Program-made: the position numbers and the translations under genes
Shown here: positions 8,291 through 18,151 of the stretch, in pieces
Position numbering within the stretch: the stretch's first letter is position 1
Layout of the letters: the number at the start of each line of letters is the position of its first letter
NCBI GenBank assembly: GCA_021791055.1
Contig: JAJYXI010000028.1
Coordinates: forward strand, 1-64,000
DNA: 64,000 nucleotides
From: Nitrospirota bacterium
GTDB taxonomy: Bacteria > Nitrospirota > Thermodesulfovibrionia > Thermodesulfovibrionales > Dissulfurispiraceae
Direction of reading: 5' to 3'
The notes under the pieces: generated by a model
What the model saw: only the letters and a program-made list of their open reading frames with translations
Told to the model about the DNA's origin: nothing
Database searches by the model: none

Positions 8291-9412
8291 TTACACCGAA
8301 AATAAATCCTTCAGCTTGTTCTTAAATCCCTTTGATTCCTCGACATTCTCTTCGCTCAGACTTGCGAATTCTTCGAGGAGTTCTCTCTGCCGCGGGGTAA
8401 GTTTTTTCGGCACATCTATATAAACGCTTACTATCTGGTCTCCCCTCTGATGGCTTCCGAGCCTCGGCATGCCTTTGCCCTTTAGATGGAAGGATTTTCC
8501 TGAGGATGTGCCTGTAGGAATCTTGAGTTTAGCAGGCCCGTTCAATGTTGGGACTTCTATCTCGCCTCCGAAAACAGCCTTTGGAAAGGATAAAGGCACC
8601 TGACAGTAAATATCCATGCCGTCCCTTTTGAAGAAGGAATGCTCATCCACATTTACCACTACATACAAATCACCCGGAGGGCCGCCGTAACTTCCGAAGT
8701 CTCCTTCTCCGCTTAGTCTAAGGCGGGAGCCGTTATCAACGCCTGCAGGAATTTTTACGGATATTTCCCTCTGAACCCTGACCTTACCGTTCCCTTTGCA
8801 ACTCTTGCACGGGTTTGTGATTATCCTTCCTGTGCCATGACACTTTCCGCATGTCTTTGAAACACTGAAAAATCCCTGCTGGAATCTTATATGTCCTGTT
8901 CCTTTGCAATTGGGGCAGGTTTCAGGTGATGTGCCTGGTTCAGCGCCTATTCCATTGCAAACATCACAAGACTGCCACCTCGGGACCTTTATGGTATTTT
9001 CAGAGCCGAAGGCAGCATCTTCGAGTGTTATATTAAGGTTGTATCTTAAGTCTGCTCCCTTTGTAGGCTTTGCCTTTTTATATCCGCCAAATGTGCCGAA
9101 AAAGTCGTCGAATATATCCTCAAATATGTCGGTAAATCCACCGAATCCTGCGCCTGCCCCGAACCCTCCGAAACCGGCACCGGCTCCGGCGCCAACGCCC
9201 TCTGATGTGCCGTACCTGTCGTAATGGGCGCGCTTTTCAGCATCGCCGAGGCATGTATATGCCTCGTTTATCTCTTTGAATTTTTCTTCTGCCTCTTTGT
9301 CGCCCTGATTCCTGTCAGGATGGTATTTTAAGGCGAGTTGCCGGAATGCCTTTTTAATCTCATCCTGAGTGGCATTCCGGCTGACTCCAATAATTTTATA
9401 ATAATCTTTCAT
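8291..9412 (-). CDS. dnaJ: Chaperone DnaJ
   Basis: Hsp40 co-chaperone that stimulates DnaK ATPase. The J domain has HPD in YHPDRNQ (about residue 31). A Gly/Phe-rich linker (GAGAGFGGFGAG) and four CXXCXGXG zinc motifs (CDVCNGIG, CPNCKGTG, CGKCHGTG, CKSCKGNG) follow, then the C-terminal substrate-binding domains. It is the last gene of the hrcA-grpE-dnaK-dnaJ operon, controlled by CIRCE. Confidence 0.97.
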   Translation of the reverse strand: MKDYYKIIGVSRNATQDEIKKAFRQLALKYHPDRNQGDKEAEEKFKEINEAYTCLGDAEKRAHYDRYGTSEGVGAGAGAGFGGFGAGAGFGGFTDIFEDIFDDFFGTFGGYKKAKPTKGADLRYNLNITLEDAAFGSENTIKVPRWQSCDVCNGIGAEPGTSPETCPNCKGTGHIRFQQGFFSVSKTCGKCHGTGRIITNPCKSCKGNGKVRVQREISVKIPAGVDNGSRLRLSGEGDFGSYGGPPGDLYVVVNVDEHSFFKRDGMDIYCQVPLSFPKAVFGGEIEVPTLNGPAKLKIPTGTSSGKSFHLKGKGMPRLGSHQRGDQIVSVYIDVPKKLTPRQRELLEEFASLSEENVEESKGFKNKLKDLFSV

Positions 9413-9420
9413 TCTACCTA

Positions 9421-9450
9421 TCGCCTATTGCCCATTGCCTTTTGCCTGTC
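9421..9450. repeat. Short tandem repeat between dnaK and dnaJ
   Basis: Units of CCTATTGCC / CCATTGCC (TCGCCTATTGCCCATTGCC), intergenic, of the same degenerate class as the coding inserts. Confidence 0.5.
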
Positions 9451-11359
9451 ATTTATTTTTCTCCACATCCTCGAATTCTGCCTCAACAACTTCTTCCTCC
9501 GGAGACTTGGCCTTGGACTCTGTGCCTGCTCCTGCACCGGCTTGCTGTTCCTGTGCCGCTTTATAAACATGCTCGGCTATTTTATGCGATGCCTTTGTAA
9601 GCTCATCTATGGCTGTTTTGATTTCCGATGCATCGGTACTCGTTTCTTTTACCTTTTTGCACTTCTCAAGGGCAGCCTCTATATCTTTTTTCTCGTCCTC
9701 TGTAAGCTTATCACCATAATCTTTCAGGGATTTCTCAACAGAGTAGATAAGGGTATCGGCATTGTTCCTTGCCTCGGCAAGCTCTTTTTTCTTATGGTCT
9801 TCTGCTGCATGTGACTCTGCATCGCGCATCATCCTCTTTATCTCTTCCTCGGAAAGACCGCTGGATGCAGTAATCCTTATGGACTGCTCCTTTCCTGTGC
9901 CAAGGTCTTTTGCAGAGACATGGAGTATGCCGTTTGCGTCAATATCGAATGTGACTTCTATCTGGGGCAGACCCCTCGGTGCCGGTGGTATCCCAACAAG
10001 CTCGAATAATCCAAGGAGTTTGTTGTCTGAAGCCATCTCCCTTTCTCCCTGATGGACTTTAATCGTAACCGCTAGCTGATTGTCCGATGCAGTAGAGAAT
10101 GTCTGCGTCTTCTTTGTAGGAATGGTTGTATTCCTCTCTATCATCTTTGTGAATATGCCGCCGAGGGTCTCTATGCCGAGGGACAGGGGATTTACATCCA
10201 GAAGGAGGACTTCCTTCACCTCGCCCTTTAAAACAGCGGCCTGTATAGCAGCGCCAACTGCAACCACTTCGTCTGGATTGACACCCTTGTGAGGCTCTTT
10301 GCCAAAAAAGCCCTGCACAACCTGCTGCACCTTTGGCGCCCTTGTCTGTCCGCCGACAAGTATGACCTCATCTATATTGCCTGTAGAAAAACCTGCATCC
10401 GAAAGCGCCCTCTTACAAGGCTCTATGGTCTTCTGGACAAGGTCGTCTGTGAGCTGCTCGAACTTAGCGCGTGATAGTTTCATTAACAAATGCTTTGGCC
10501 CTGTTGCATCGGCAGTTACAAAAGGAAGGTTTATCTCTGTCTCTGATGCTGTGGAAAGCTCTATCTTTGCCCTTTCAGCAGCCTCCTTCAATCTCTGGAG
10601 CGCCATCTTGTCATGCTTGAGGTCTACTCCCTGTTCCTTTTTAAACTCATCAACCATCCAGTCTATAACCCTCAAATCAAAGTCGTCTCCGCCGAGATAT
10701 GTGTCGCCGTTTGTGGATTTGACCTCTATGACACCCTCGCCGATTTCGAGCACAGAAACATCAAAGGTTCCTCCGCCGAGGTCATAAACAGCAACCTTTT
10801 CTTCCTTCTTTTTCTCAAGACCGTATGCGAGGGCTGCGGCAGTAGGCTCATTTATGATTCTAAGAACATTCAGTCCTGCGATCTGTCCTGCGTCCTTTGT
10901 CGCCTGCCTCTGGCTGTCGTCAAAATATGCAGGAACGGTAATAACAGCCTCTGTAACAGTCTCGCCGAGATAGTCTTCTGCTGCCTGTTTCAGCTTCTGG
11001 AGTATCATTGCAGAAATCTCGGGCGGGGAATATTTCTTGCCCCTCGCCTCTACATGGGCATCTCCGTTTGGTGCCTCAACTATATGATAAGGAAGCCTCT
11101 TTTTCGCATGGTCAACCTGTGGGGAATTATACTTTCTTCCCATCAATCTCTTTATTGAAAATACGGTATTTTCAGGATTTGTGACAGACTGCCTCTTTGC
11201 TATCTGTCCTACAAGCCTTTCACCCTTTTCTGTGAATGCAACAACAGAGGGTGTTGTCCTGTTTCCCTCCTGATTGGGTATTACTACCGGTTCGCCGCCG
11301 ACTACAACTGCAACAACCGAGTTTGTAGTGCCGAGATCTATTCCTATTGCCTTTCCCAT
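9449..11359 (-). CDS. dnaK: Chaperone DnaK (Hsp70)
   Basis: 636-residue Hsp70. The ATPase domain begins [17 protein letters not shown] and contains [17 protein letters not shown] and [14 protein letters not shown]. The substrate-binding domain and helical lid follow, and the C-terminus [13 protein letters not shown] is typical of bacterial DnaK. It works with GrpE and DnaJ, which flank it. The start is preceded by AAGAAGGAGGAAGAG. Confidence 0.98.
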   Translation of the reverse strand: MGKAIGIDLGTTNSVVAVVVGGEPVVIPNQEGNRTTPSVVAFTEKGERLVGQIAKRQSVTNPENTVFSIKRLMGRKYNSPQVDHAKKRLPYHIVEAPNGDAHVEARGKKYSPPEISAMILQKLKQAAEDYLGETVTEAVITVPAYFDDSQRQATKDAGQIAGLNVLRIINEPTAAALAYGLEKKKEEKVAVYDLGGGTFDVSVLEIGEGVIEVKSTNGDTYLGGDDFDLRVIDWMVDEFKKEQGVDLKHDKMALQRLKEAAERAKIELSTASETEINLPFVTADATGPKHLLMKLSRAKFEQLTDDLVQKTIEPCKRALSDAGFSTGNIDEVILVGGQTRAPKVQQVVQGFFGKEPHKGVNPDEVVAVGAAIQAAVLKGEVKEVLLLDVNPLSLGIETLGGIFTKMIERNTTIPTKKTQTFSTASDNQLAVTIKVHQGEREMASDNKLLGLFELVGIPPAPRGLPQIEVTFDIDANGILHVSAKDLGTGKEQSIRITASSGLSEEEIKRMMRDAESHAAEDHKKKELAEARNNADTLIYSVEKSLKDYGDKLTEDEKKDIEAALEKCKKVKETSTDASEIKTAIDELTKASHKIAEHVYKAAQEQQAGAGAGTESKAKSPEEEVVEAEFEDVEKNK

Positions 11360-11407
11360 CTCTTCCTCCTTCTTTATTTTTAAGTTTCTTTTTATTCTTA
11401 CCGACTA

Positions 11408-11956
11408 CTAATTGCTGCTTTTCTTAGATACAACTACAAGCGACGGCCTTAAGACCTTTTCATTGTAAAGGTATCCCTTTCTAAATTCCTCTACCACTGT
11501 ATTATTCTCAACATCTTCCCTCTCAACCTGAGACATCGCATGATGATATGCAGGGTCAAAAGGTTTGCCGACTGCCTCAACAAACTTTACTCCAAATTTT
11601 TCGAGTATCCTATTCAGTTCCCTGAGGGTATTTTCCACGCCCTTTATCAGGGATTCGGAATTTTTCTCTGCCGAATGTTTTAATGCCATTTCAAGATTAT
11701 CCAGCGCCGGCAAAAGCTCATAAACCAAAGATTCATTGGAATACTTTATAAGCTCCTCCCTGTCCTTCTGCACCTTTTTCTTGTAATTTTCGAACTCGGC
11801 ATAGAGCCTAAGATATTTATCCTTTGTATCTGCGAGCTCTGCCTGTATCGACTCCACCGCCTCTGCAGTCTTATCCTCAATCTCAAGGGAGATGCCTATT
11901 TCTTCAGGCTTTTTAGATTCTTCATTTTTCTCTTCCACCATACCACCTCCAGCCAT
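11408..11956 (-). CDS. grpE: Nucleotide exchange factor GrpE
   Basis: A long N-terminal coiled coil (AELADTKDKYLRLYAEFENYKKK) and the C-terminal beta domain (FDPAYHHAMSQVE, RKGYLYNEKVLRPSLVVVS) are diagnostic. It dimerises and exchanges ADP on DnaK. The track start at 11980 overlaps hrcA deeply; the ATG at 11956 overlaps the hrcA stop (TAATG), which is typical coupling. A third option is the ATG at 11941, giving MVEEKNEE. Confidence 0.93.
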   Translation of the reverse strand: MAGGGMVEEKNEESKKPEEIGISLEIEDKTAEAVESIQAELADTKDKYLRLYAEFENYKKKVQKDREELIKYSNESLVYELLPALDNLEMALKHSAEKNSESLIKGVENTLRELNRILEKFGVKFVEAVGKPFDPAYHHAMSQVEREDVENNTVVEEFRKGYLYNEKVLRPSLVVVSKKSSN

Positions 11957-12990
11957 TAATCGAATGTCCTGCTTATGCACTTCGCAATGGTGTCCACCAT
12001 ATATATGGCCTTTGAATAGTCCATCCTCGTCGGACCTATCAATGCGACAACACCCATGGGTCTATCCTTCTCCTTGTATGTTGAGGCAACTACGCTCAGG
12101 CTTTTCAGTTCCTCAACAGGATTTTCATTGCCTATAACCACACTCACGCCTTCAGCATCCGAAAGCTCGTCGAGGAGCTTCAATATTGTATGCTTATCCT
12201 TTATGGCCTTTGATATTTCCCTAATCCTCGATATATCGGAAAAATCAGGGAGATTCATTACATCGTAAAGCCCTGATACAAAAATATCATTCTCAGCAAA
12301 GGATATTGCCTGTCCGTAAATCTTTATTGCCCTTGTTATAAGCTTGTCCCAGACAGCCTTTTCACGGTGCGCCTTTCTTACAAGTATGCCCTTTATCTCA
12401 TCTATAGTGTGCCCAGAGTACTCAGAATTAAGATAATCAGCAATCCTGTTAAGGTCTTCCTGTGTAAGTCTTGAGTCCACCGTAAATATTTTATTTTTAA
12501 TAACTCCTTCTTCTGTCAGTAAAATGGCTACCACCCTGTCGCCTTTATACCTGATGAAGTCTATTCTGTTAAATGTCGTCTTCTCGGGTTTTGGAGGCGT
12601 AATGACACCGATATAGTTTGACATCACGGAAAGGGCGTTTGTCACCTCTGAAAACATGCCGTTGATATCATTTCTTATACCCTCCAATTTCTCTGCAAAA
12701 TGACACAAAAACTCACCCATATCCACATTGCTGTCATTGGGTTCGTTGATGTCATGGAGGCAGTCAACATAAAATCTGTAGCCCTTGTCCGTAGGAACCC
12801 TGCCTGCAGAGGTATGCGGCTGGCTCAGGAAGCCGAGGTCTTCGAGATCAGCCATTATATTTCTTACAGTAGCAGGTGAAAAACCGAAGGAATATTTCTT
12901 GGTTACAAATCTTGAGCCGACAGGCTCCGGCTTGCTTATGTAGCTCTGAACAATCGCACAGAGAATTTGCTTGCTTCTGTCATCCAACAT
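11956..12990 (-). CDS. hrcA: Heat-inducible transcription repressor HrcA
   Basis: Winged-helix repressor of class I heat-shock genes that binds CIRCE and is kept active by GroEL. The N-terminal DNA-binding part has PVGSRFVTKKYSFGFSPATVRNIMADLEDLGFL and HTSAGRVPTDKGYRFYVD, both hallmarks. The C-terminus VALIGPTRMDYSKAIYMVD is the conserved GAF-like end. First gene of the operon, with CIRCE about 40 nt upstream, so it represses itself and dnaK/dnaJ. Confidence 0.97.
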   Translation of the reverse strand: MLDDRSKQILCAIVQSYISKPEPVGSRFVTKKYSFGFSPATVRNIMADLEDLGFLSQPHTSAGRVPTDKGYRFYVDCLHDINEPNDSNVDMGEFLCHFAEKLEGIRNDINGMFSEVTNALSVMSNYIGVITPPKPEKTTFNRIDFIRYKGDRVVAILLTEEGVIKNKIFTVDSRLTQEDLNRIADYLNSEYSGHTIDEIKGILVRKAHREKAVWDKLITRAIKIYGQAISFAENDIFVSGLYDVMNLPDFSDISRIREISKAIKDKHTILKLLDELSDAEGVSVVIGNENPVEELKSLSVVASTYKEKDRPMGVVALIGPTRMDYSKAIYMVDTIAKCISRTFD

Positions 12991-13030
12991 ATTCTATCAC
13001 CGTACTATTGGCACCATGTCGCATTCACTT

Positions 13031-13057
13031 TTAGCACTCTCAGCCTGAGAGTGCTAA
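13031..13057. promoter_or_regulatory. CIRCE operator (HrcA binding site)
   Basis: A perfect match to the consensus TTAGCACTC-N9-GAGTGCTAA, located upstream of hrcA. It predicts HrcA control of the hrcA-grpE-dnaK-dnaJ operon. Confidence 0.97.
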
Positions 13058-13093
13058 TAATTTAACAGGTAAGAAATAATCATGTCAAGAATA

Positions 13094-13930
13094 CTACCAC
13101 TGAAGTTTTCTTTGCATCAGCTTCTCATACATCTTAGGCGGTAAAAATGCCTGCTGGTGTATCTCGTCGCTGTAGTATCTTGTGTCAACCTTGAATTCCC
13201 TTCTCATCTGTCTCAAGTCATGTTTCTTTGATGCTGCAGAGAATGTCCACCAGTTTCCTGCATATGTGGCTATGGTAGCGGTGTAAAGGTCTACTATCGG
13301 GAATATGAGTTTCATTGCCTCCTGAACTTCTATCACAAGGTCTTTATGGAAGTGAAGGGATTCGGATAGTGTCACGAACATGCCGTCATCCGTAAGGGAG
13401 TCTTTGACAGACTTGAAGAACTCGACAGTAAAAAGGCTCTTTGCAAATCCTACAATATCCGTGGAGTCAACAATTACAGCATCAATATCGCCATCTCTGC
13501 CCTTCACAAATTCAGCGCCATCCATGCACTTTATCTCCACTCTCTTGTCGTCAACGCCGCATGCTACTGATGGGAAATACTTCTTTGACACATTAATAAC
13601 CTCTTCGTCTATCTCAATAAAATAGACCTTCTCCACAGAGTCATGTCTTAAAACCTCTCTGACGGTTCCCCCGTCTCCTCCTCCTATGACTATGACCTTC
13701 TTAGGATTCGGATGTGCATGCATGACAGGATGTACAAGCATCTCATGATAGAAAAGCTCATCCCTCTCTGTTATCTGCACAACGCCGTCAAGGATGAGCA
13801 TCTTGCCGAAGTGGGGATTCTCTATGACCATTATCTCCTGAAATTCGCTCCTGCTTTTATGAAGCACCTTTTCAACTTCATATACATACTGAATCGGGGC
13901 ATACGGGTCTTTTTCAAAAAACTTAATCAT
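13094..13930 (-). CDS. speE: Spermidine synthase (polyamine aminopropyltransferase)
   Basis: Transfers aminopropyl from decarboxylated SAM to putrescine. The SAM-type motif VIVIGGGDGGTVREVLRH and the active-site segment DAVIVDSTDIVG are present; the N-terminal lid (EVEKVLHKSRSEFQ, MLILDGVVQ) is normal. At 278 residues it is standard length. It lies downstream of the PLP decarboxylase that would make putrescine, forming a polyamine unit. No adenosylmethionine decarboxylase is visible in the window. Confidence 0.93.
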   Translation of the reverse strand: MIKFFEKDPYAPIQYVYEVEKVLHKSRSEFQEIMVIENPHFGKMLILDGVVQITERDELFYHEMLVHPVMHAHPNPKKVIVIGGGDGGTVREVLRHDSVEKVYFIEIDEEVINVSKKYFPSVACGVDDKRVEIKCMDGAEFVKGRDGDIDAVIVDSTDIVGFAKSLFTVEFFKSVKDSLTDDGMFVTLSESLHFHKDLVIEVQEAMKLIFPIVDLYTATIATYAGNWWTFSAASKKHDLRQMRREFKVDTRYYSDEIHQQAFLPPKMYEKLMQRKLQW

Positions 13931-13944
13931 TTTGTCCTCCTGTC

Positions 13945-14042
13945 AATGAGTAAAAGGGTAAATGAGTAAATGGGTAAAGACATATAAAATATGTTCACTT
14001 CCATCAACTCATTAACTCGTCCACTCATTCACTCATATACTC
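13945..14042. repeat. Tandem-repeat pair between speE and the decarboxylase
   Basis: AATGAGTAAAAGGGTAAATG-type units (13945-13980) and ACTCATTAACTCGTCCACTC-type units (14004-14042) are roughly complementary, so the intergenic transcript can fold into a long imperfect hairpin. Confidence 0.65.
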
Positions 14043-15174
14043 AAATCAATATCGTCTTCGGTATCGAAAAGCCGTTAAACTCCGATGCATACGAAATCGT
14101 GTATGCGCCGCTGGAAAGTATCAATATCCTGTTGCCCACCTCAGGCTCGGGAAGCTCAACCTCTTTATCTATAACATCAAAGCTGTCACAACTCGGACCG
14201 GCAATAGTCCATGCCTTCGGCTCATTCCTGCTTCCGACAACATAGGTATACTTAATGCCTCCGACACTCTCCATTAATCCATTAAAAACTCCCACATCTA
14301 TATAAAGCCAGTTCTCGTCTCCTCTGCTTGCCTTGCCGATAACTGTTGAAACAAAGATTCCTGCATCTCCTACAACCGCCCTTCCGGGCTCTATGAATAT
14401 CTCAATATCCTGCGGGAATTTCTGGTATATGACCTTATTAACCTTCTTCTCTATCGTCTCGACATCCACCACATTCTTTGTGTATCGAATTGGGTAGCCG
14501 CCGCCGATGTCGAGCATTCTCAGTTTTATCCCGTTCTGTTCGGCATTCTCCCAGAGATCCCTTGCCTTATCAACAGCCGTATTCCAGTTATAGACATTAT
14601 TGCACTGTGAGCCCACATGAAAGGTAATGCCTACGGGATTAAGTCCCTTTTCTTTTGCAGAAATGAGCAGCTCTGACGCCTCATCCAACTCGACGCCGAA
14701 TTTCTTGCTTAACGGCCATTCGCTCCCCTCATTTGGGACCGACAGCCTTACATAGACATTAGAGCCGGGAGCATATCTCGCGAGTTTTTCAACCTCCACC
14801 ATAGAGTCATAAGCAAAATAGTTCACTCCGTAATCCACTGCCTGTTCAAGGAATTTAAAGGTCTTCATGGGATTACTCGTTATAATTCTTTCGGGCTCAA
14901 CACCGAGCGAGGCCAGTATCTGCAATTCGCCCTCTGATGCTATTTCAAACCCTGTACCAAGGGTATTCAAAAACCTCAAGACCTCGACATCGGGGTTTGC
15001 CTTGACAGCATAAAAAACTTTTGAGTTCTTTATATTTTTGCCTATTACAGAGACCTTATCCCTGATAATCTCTTTGTCCACCAATAAATACGGAGGCAGC
15101 TCATCGCTGAGGGCAATATAATTAAGCACCTTGTTCCATGTTGACTTGTTGACAAAATCAGAAGGTATTTCCAT
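14041..15174 (-). CDS. Ornithine/lysine decarboxylase, PLP fold III
   Basis: Group IV decarboxylase (alanine racemase fold). The PLP lysine is in FYAVKANPD; HVGSQC, DIGGGYP, EPGRAVV and the inter-subunit Cys motif GPSCDSFDV are all present. At 377 residues it matches bacterial ornithine/lysine decarboxylases rather than LysA or arginine decarboxylase. The pairing with speE favours ornithine to putrescine. Its first 28 codons and upstream region are duplicated in tandem (164 bp), so a second, truncated start sits 164 bp upstream. Confidence 0.85.
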   Translation of the reverse strand: MEIPSDFVNKSTWNKVLNYIALSDELPPYLLVDKEIIRDKVSVIGKNIKNSKVFYAVKANPDVEVLRFLNTLGTGFEIASEGELQILASLGVEPERIITSNPMKTFKFLEQAVDYGVNYFAYDSMVEVEKLARYAPGSNVYVRLSVPNEGSEWPLSKKFGVELDEASELLISAKEKGLNPVGITFHVGSQCNNVYNWNTAVDKARDLWENAEQNGIKLRMLDIGGGYPIRYTKNVVDVETIEKKVNKVIYQKFPQDIEIFIEPGRAVVGDAGIFVSTVIGKASRGDENWLYIDVGVFNGLMESVGGIKYTYVVGSRNEPKAWTIAGPSCDSFDVIDKEVELPEPEVGNRILILSSGAYTISYASEFNGFSIPKTILI

Positions 15175-15417
15175 CGTTTACTCCATTGTGATGTTTAGTC
15201 GGTATAATGTTCATCAGGTAAGTCTGCTGAACAGTTTCCTTTTATTCTATGAAACGGAGGCAGCTCATCGCTGAGGGCAATATAATTAAGCACCTTGTTC
15301 CATGTTGACTTGTTGACAAAATCAGAAGGTATTTCCATCGTTTACTCCATTGTGATGTTTAGTCGGTATAATGTTCATCAGGTAAGTCTGCTGAACAGTT
15401 TCCTTTTATTCTATGAA
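15090..15417. repeat. Perfect 164-bp tandem duplication over the decarboxylase 5' end
   Basis: Unit 1 is 15090-15253 and unit 2 is 15254-15417; I see no mismatch. Each copy holds the first ~28 codons, the start codon and about 79 bp of upstream sequence. Copy 2 therefore encodes an orphan start (15338) that reads through into a ~50-codon dead-end frame. Confidence 0.92.
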
Positions 15418-15442
15418 TATGTATTATAGCAGTTTTTTCAGA

Positions 15443-16180
15443 TTATGCAGAGGTTTTTTTCATATAGATCAGGTGCTCTATATTCCCCTTTTGGCCGGGG
15501 ATTGGCGACTGTATCACCCCGATAGTTTGAAGGCCGAGGAGTTCGAGATTTTCCTTCACTCGATCCACAGCCTTTAACCGCTTTGCCTCATCTTTTACAA
15601 TGCCTCCCTTGCCCACCTCTCCTTTTCCGACCTCAAACTGCGGCTTTATAAGGGCTATAATCTCCCCGTCTTGTTTCAAAAACTCCAATACATTCGGAAT
15701 AACCTTTGCGAGGGAAATGAATGATACATCAATGGTTGCAATGTCTATCTCATCAGGAATTTTCTCCCTTTCGAGATAGCGTATATTCGTCCTCTCAATG
15801 AGCACAATCCTTGAGTCCTGCCTCAGCTTCCATGCAAGCTGTCCGTATCCAACATCAATGCAATAAACCCTTTTAGCCCCGTGCTGAAGCATGCAGTCTG
15901 TAAATCCTCCTGTGGATGAGCCCACATCCATTGCAATCTTATCTTTCATGGATATGCTGAAATGCTTAATGGCTGCTTCGAGTTTGAGACCGCCACGGCT
16001 GACATAAGGTATATCCTCACCCTTTAATTCAATATGGGCACCAACATTAACCATTGCTCCTGCCTTTGTAACAGTAATGCCGTCAACAAACGCCTTGCCT
16101 TCCATAATTAACGCTTGAGCCCTTTCGCGGCTCTGGACAAGGCCTTTGTCGACAAGGATTTTATCGAGACGGTTTTTCAT
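15443..16180 (-). CDS. tlyA: TlyA family rRNA 2'-O-methyltransferase (S4 domain)
   Basis: N-terminal S4 RNA-binding domain (RLDKILVDKGLVQSRERAQ), then an FtsJ-like SAM domain with DVGSSTGGFTDCML and the catalytic-type segments ALIKPQFEVGKGEVGKGG and DVSFISL. The 245-residue length fits TlyA, which methylates 16S and/or 23S rRNA ribose. Often annotated hemolysin, which is misleading. Last gene of the guaB-guaA-ispA-dxs-tlyA series. Confidence 0.92.
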   Translation of the reverse strand: MKNRLDKILVDKGLVQSRERAQALIMEGKAFVDGITVTKAGAMVNVGAHIELKGEDIPYVSRGGLKLEAAIKHFSISMKDKIAMDVGSSTGGFTDCMLQHGAKRVYCIDVGYGQLAWKLRQDSRIVLIERTNIRYLEREKIPDEIDIATIDVSFISLAKVIPNVLEFLKQDGEIIALIKPQFEVGKGEVGKGGIVKDEAKRLKAVDRVKENLELLGLQTIGVIQSPIPGQKGNIEHLIYMKKTSA

Positions 16181-16188
16181 TTGAACGT

Positions 16189-18120
16189 TTAAACGGTTTG
16201 AACAGTTCGAACTGTTTTCAGAAATGCCAGTGCAGTTTTATATATCCCATCTTCGTCAAGGCCGTATTTTTTCCTGAGAATGCTCTGGCTGCCGTGCTCA
16301 ACAAATTCGTCATCTACTCCAATTCTTTTGACCGCAACATCATTCATCCCTGCCTTATTCAGACATTCAAGCACTGCAGAGCCAAATCCGCCTGCAAGGA
16401 CATTCTCTTCTATAGTGATTATCCTCTTTATCCTCCCTGACAGGGATATTATGAGTTCCTCATCGAGGGGCTTGATGAATCGGGCATTTACAACGCAGGC
16501 ATTTATGCCGTCTCTCCTTAGCATCTCTGCTGCCTTCGATGAAGGAGACACTGCATTGCCCGCCGCAATAATAGCAATGTCATCGCCTTCCATCAAGACT
16601 TCAGCCTTCCCTATCTTTATTTCTGTGCTCTGTGTTCTGTCCTCTGGTTTCTGAACCTTTCCGCGAGGATACCTTATGGCAGATGGCCCGTTGTGTTGGA
16701 CGGCAAACTTCAGCATCGCCTTCAATTCATCCCCATCTTTGGGAGCCATGAACAGCAGATTTGGAATATGTCTTAAAAAGGATATGTCAAATAAGCCCTG
16801 ATGGGTTGCACCGTCTTCTCCCACTATGCCAGTCCTGTCTATGACAAATACAACAGGAAGGTTCTGGAGGCAGACATCATGAATAATCTCGTCATACGCC
16901 CTCTGGAGAAATGTGGAGTATATTGCTACAATGGGTTTTAATCCCTGAGTTGCAAGACCTGCTGCGAATGTTACGGCATGGGGCTCTGCAATGCCGACAT
17001 CATAAAACCTTTCAGGGAATTTTTCTGCAAATGCTGCAAGGCCTGTCCCTTCTTTCATTGCAGCAGTGATAGTCACAACCCTTTTATCCGATTCCGCAAT
17101 TTCCATAAGTGCATTGCCGAAAACCTCGCTGTATGTAATCGTGGAGTTTTGGAGTTTTGGAGTGATAGGGGGTTGTATTCCTGTATCCGTCTCAAAAGGC
17201 CCGACTCCATGATATATGCACGGATCATCCTCTGAAAACTTGTATCCCTTGCCTTTCTTGGTTACAACATGGATTAATGTCGGTTCATTCGCATCTTTAA
17301 TGCTGTTCAATGTTTCGATCAGTAATGGTATATCATGGCCGTCAATGGGACCTAAATAATTAAATCCCAAATCCTCAAACAATCCTCCCGGAAGGAAAAA
17401 TCCCTTCATACTGCCTTCTGCCTTCTGGGCAATCTTTGCAACTGTCTCTCCGATCTTTGGAATGCCTTCCAAAAATGCCTTTGTCTCCTTCTTGATTTTT
17501 TTGTAGAATGTGCCTGTCAAAACCTTATTAAGATAATTGGAAAGCGCACCAACATTTGGAGATATGGACATTTCATTGTCATTGAGAATTACGATAAGGT
17601 CTTTTTTGAGATGCCCTGTATGATTCAGACCTTCAAATGCCAACCCTGAGGTCAAAGCACCATCGCCTATGACCGCTATTACCTTAAACTTCTGACTTCT
17701 GACTTCTGACTTCTGACTTCTCAAATTTACATCCCTCGCCTCCAGTATTCCGAGGGCAGCAGATATGGATGTGGAGCTGTGGCCTGTGCCGAATACATCA
17801 TGGGGACTCTCTGCAATCTTTGGAAAACCTGATACTCCCTTGTACTTTCTGAGAGTATGAAAGTCTTTATATCTTCCTGTCAAAAGCTTATGGGAATACG
17901 ACTGATGCCCCACATCCCAGACAATCTTATCCACCGGGGAGTTAAAGACATAATGCAGGGCGATTGTCAATTCCACCACTCCTAAATTGGATGCAAGATG
18001 TCCGCCGTTAATGGAAACCCTTTCTATGATAAGGTTGCGCAACTCTTCGGCAAGGGCATTCAGGTCTTCTGTTTTGAGGGATTTTAAATCTTGCGGGGAC
18101 TTTATATTTTCTATAAGCAT
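16189..18120 (-). CDS. dxs: 1-deoxy-D-xylulose-5-phosphate synthase
   Basis: Thiamine-diphosphate enzyme for the first step of the MEP isoprenoid pathway. Motifs are WDVGHQSYSHKLLTGR, GDGALTSGLAFEGLNH (ThDP binding), DRTGIVGEDGATHQGLFD and the transketolase C-terminal domain. The track start at 18210 adds 30 hydrophobic residues encoded by the neighbouring inverted-repeat element; the ATG at 18120 gives the family N-terminus MLIENIKSPQDL. A GACTTCT tandem repeat is inserted in frame (RSQKSEVRSQKF) just before the ThDP GDG motif. Follows ispA on the same strand. Confidence 0.95.
   Translation of the reverse strand: MLIENIKSPQDLKSLKTEDLNALAEELRNLIIERVSINGGHLASNLGVVELTIALHYVFNSPVDKIVWDVGHQSYSHKLLTGRYKDFHTLRKYKGVSGFPKIAESPHDVFGTGHSSTSISAALGILEARDVNLRSQKSEVRSQKFKVIAVIGDGALTSGLAFEGLNHTGHLKKDLIVILNDNEMSISPNVGALSNYLNKVLTGTFYKKIKKETKAFLEGIPKIGETVAKIAQKAEGSMKGFFLPGGLFEDLGFNYLGPIDGHDIPLLIETLNSIKDANEPTLIHVVTKKGKGYKFSEDDPCIYHGVGPFETDTGIQPPITPKLQNSTITYSEVFGNALMEIAESDKRVVTITAAMKEGTGLAAFAEKFPERFYDVGIAEPHAVTFAAGLATQGLKPIVAIYSTFLQRAYDEIIHDVCLQNLPVVFVIDRTGIVGEDGATHQGLFDISFLRHIPNLLFMAPKDGDELKAMLKFAVQHNGPSAIRYPRGKVQKPEDRTQSTEIKIGKAEVLMEGDDIAIIAAGNAVSPSSKAAEMLRRDGINACVVNARFIKPLDEELIISLSGRIKRIITIEENVLAGGFGSAVLECLNKAGMNDVAVKRIGVDDEFVEHGSQSILRKKYGLDEDGIYKTALAFLKTVRTVQTV
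17690..17722. repeat. CTTCTGA tandem repeat inside dxs
   Basis: Four to five copies of CTTCTGA, in frame, encoding RSQKSEVRSQKF immediately N-terminal to the catalytic GDG motif. Confidence 0.8.
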
Positions 18121-18151
18121 CTTCTTAAAAAAAACAATTAAGTTAATAATA

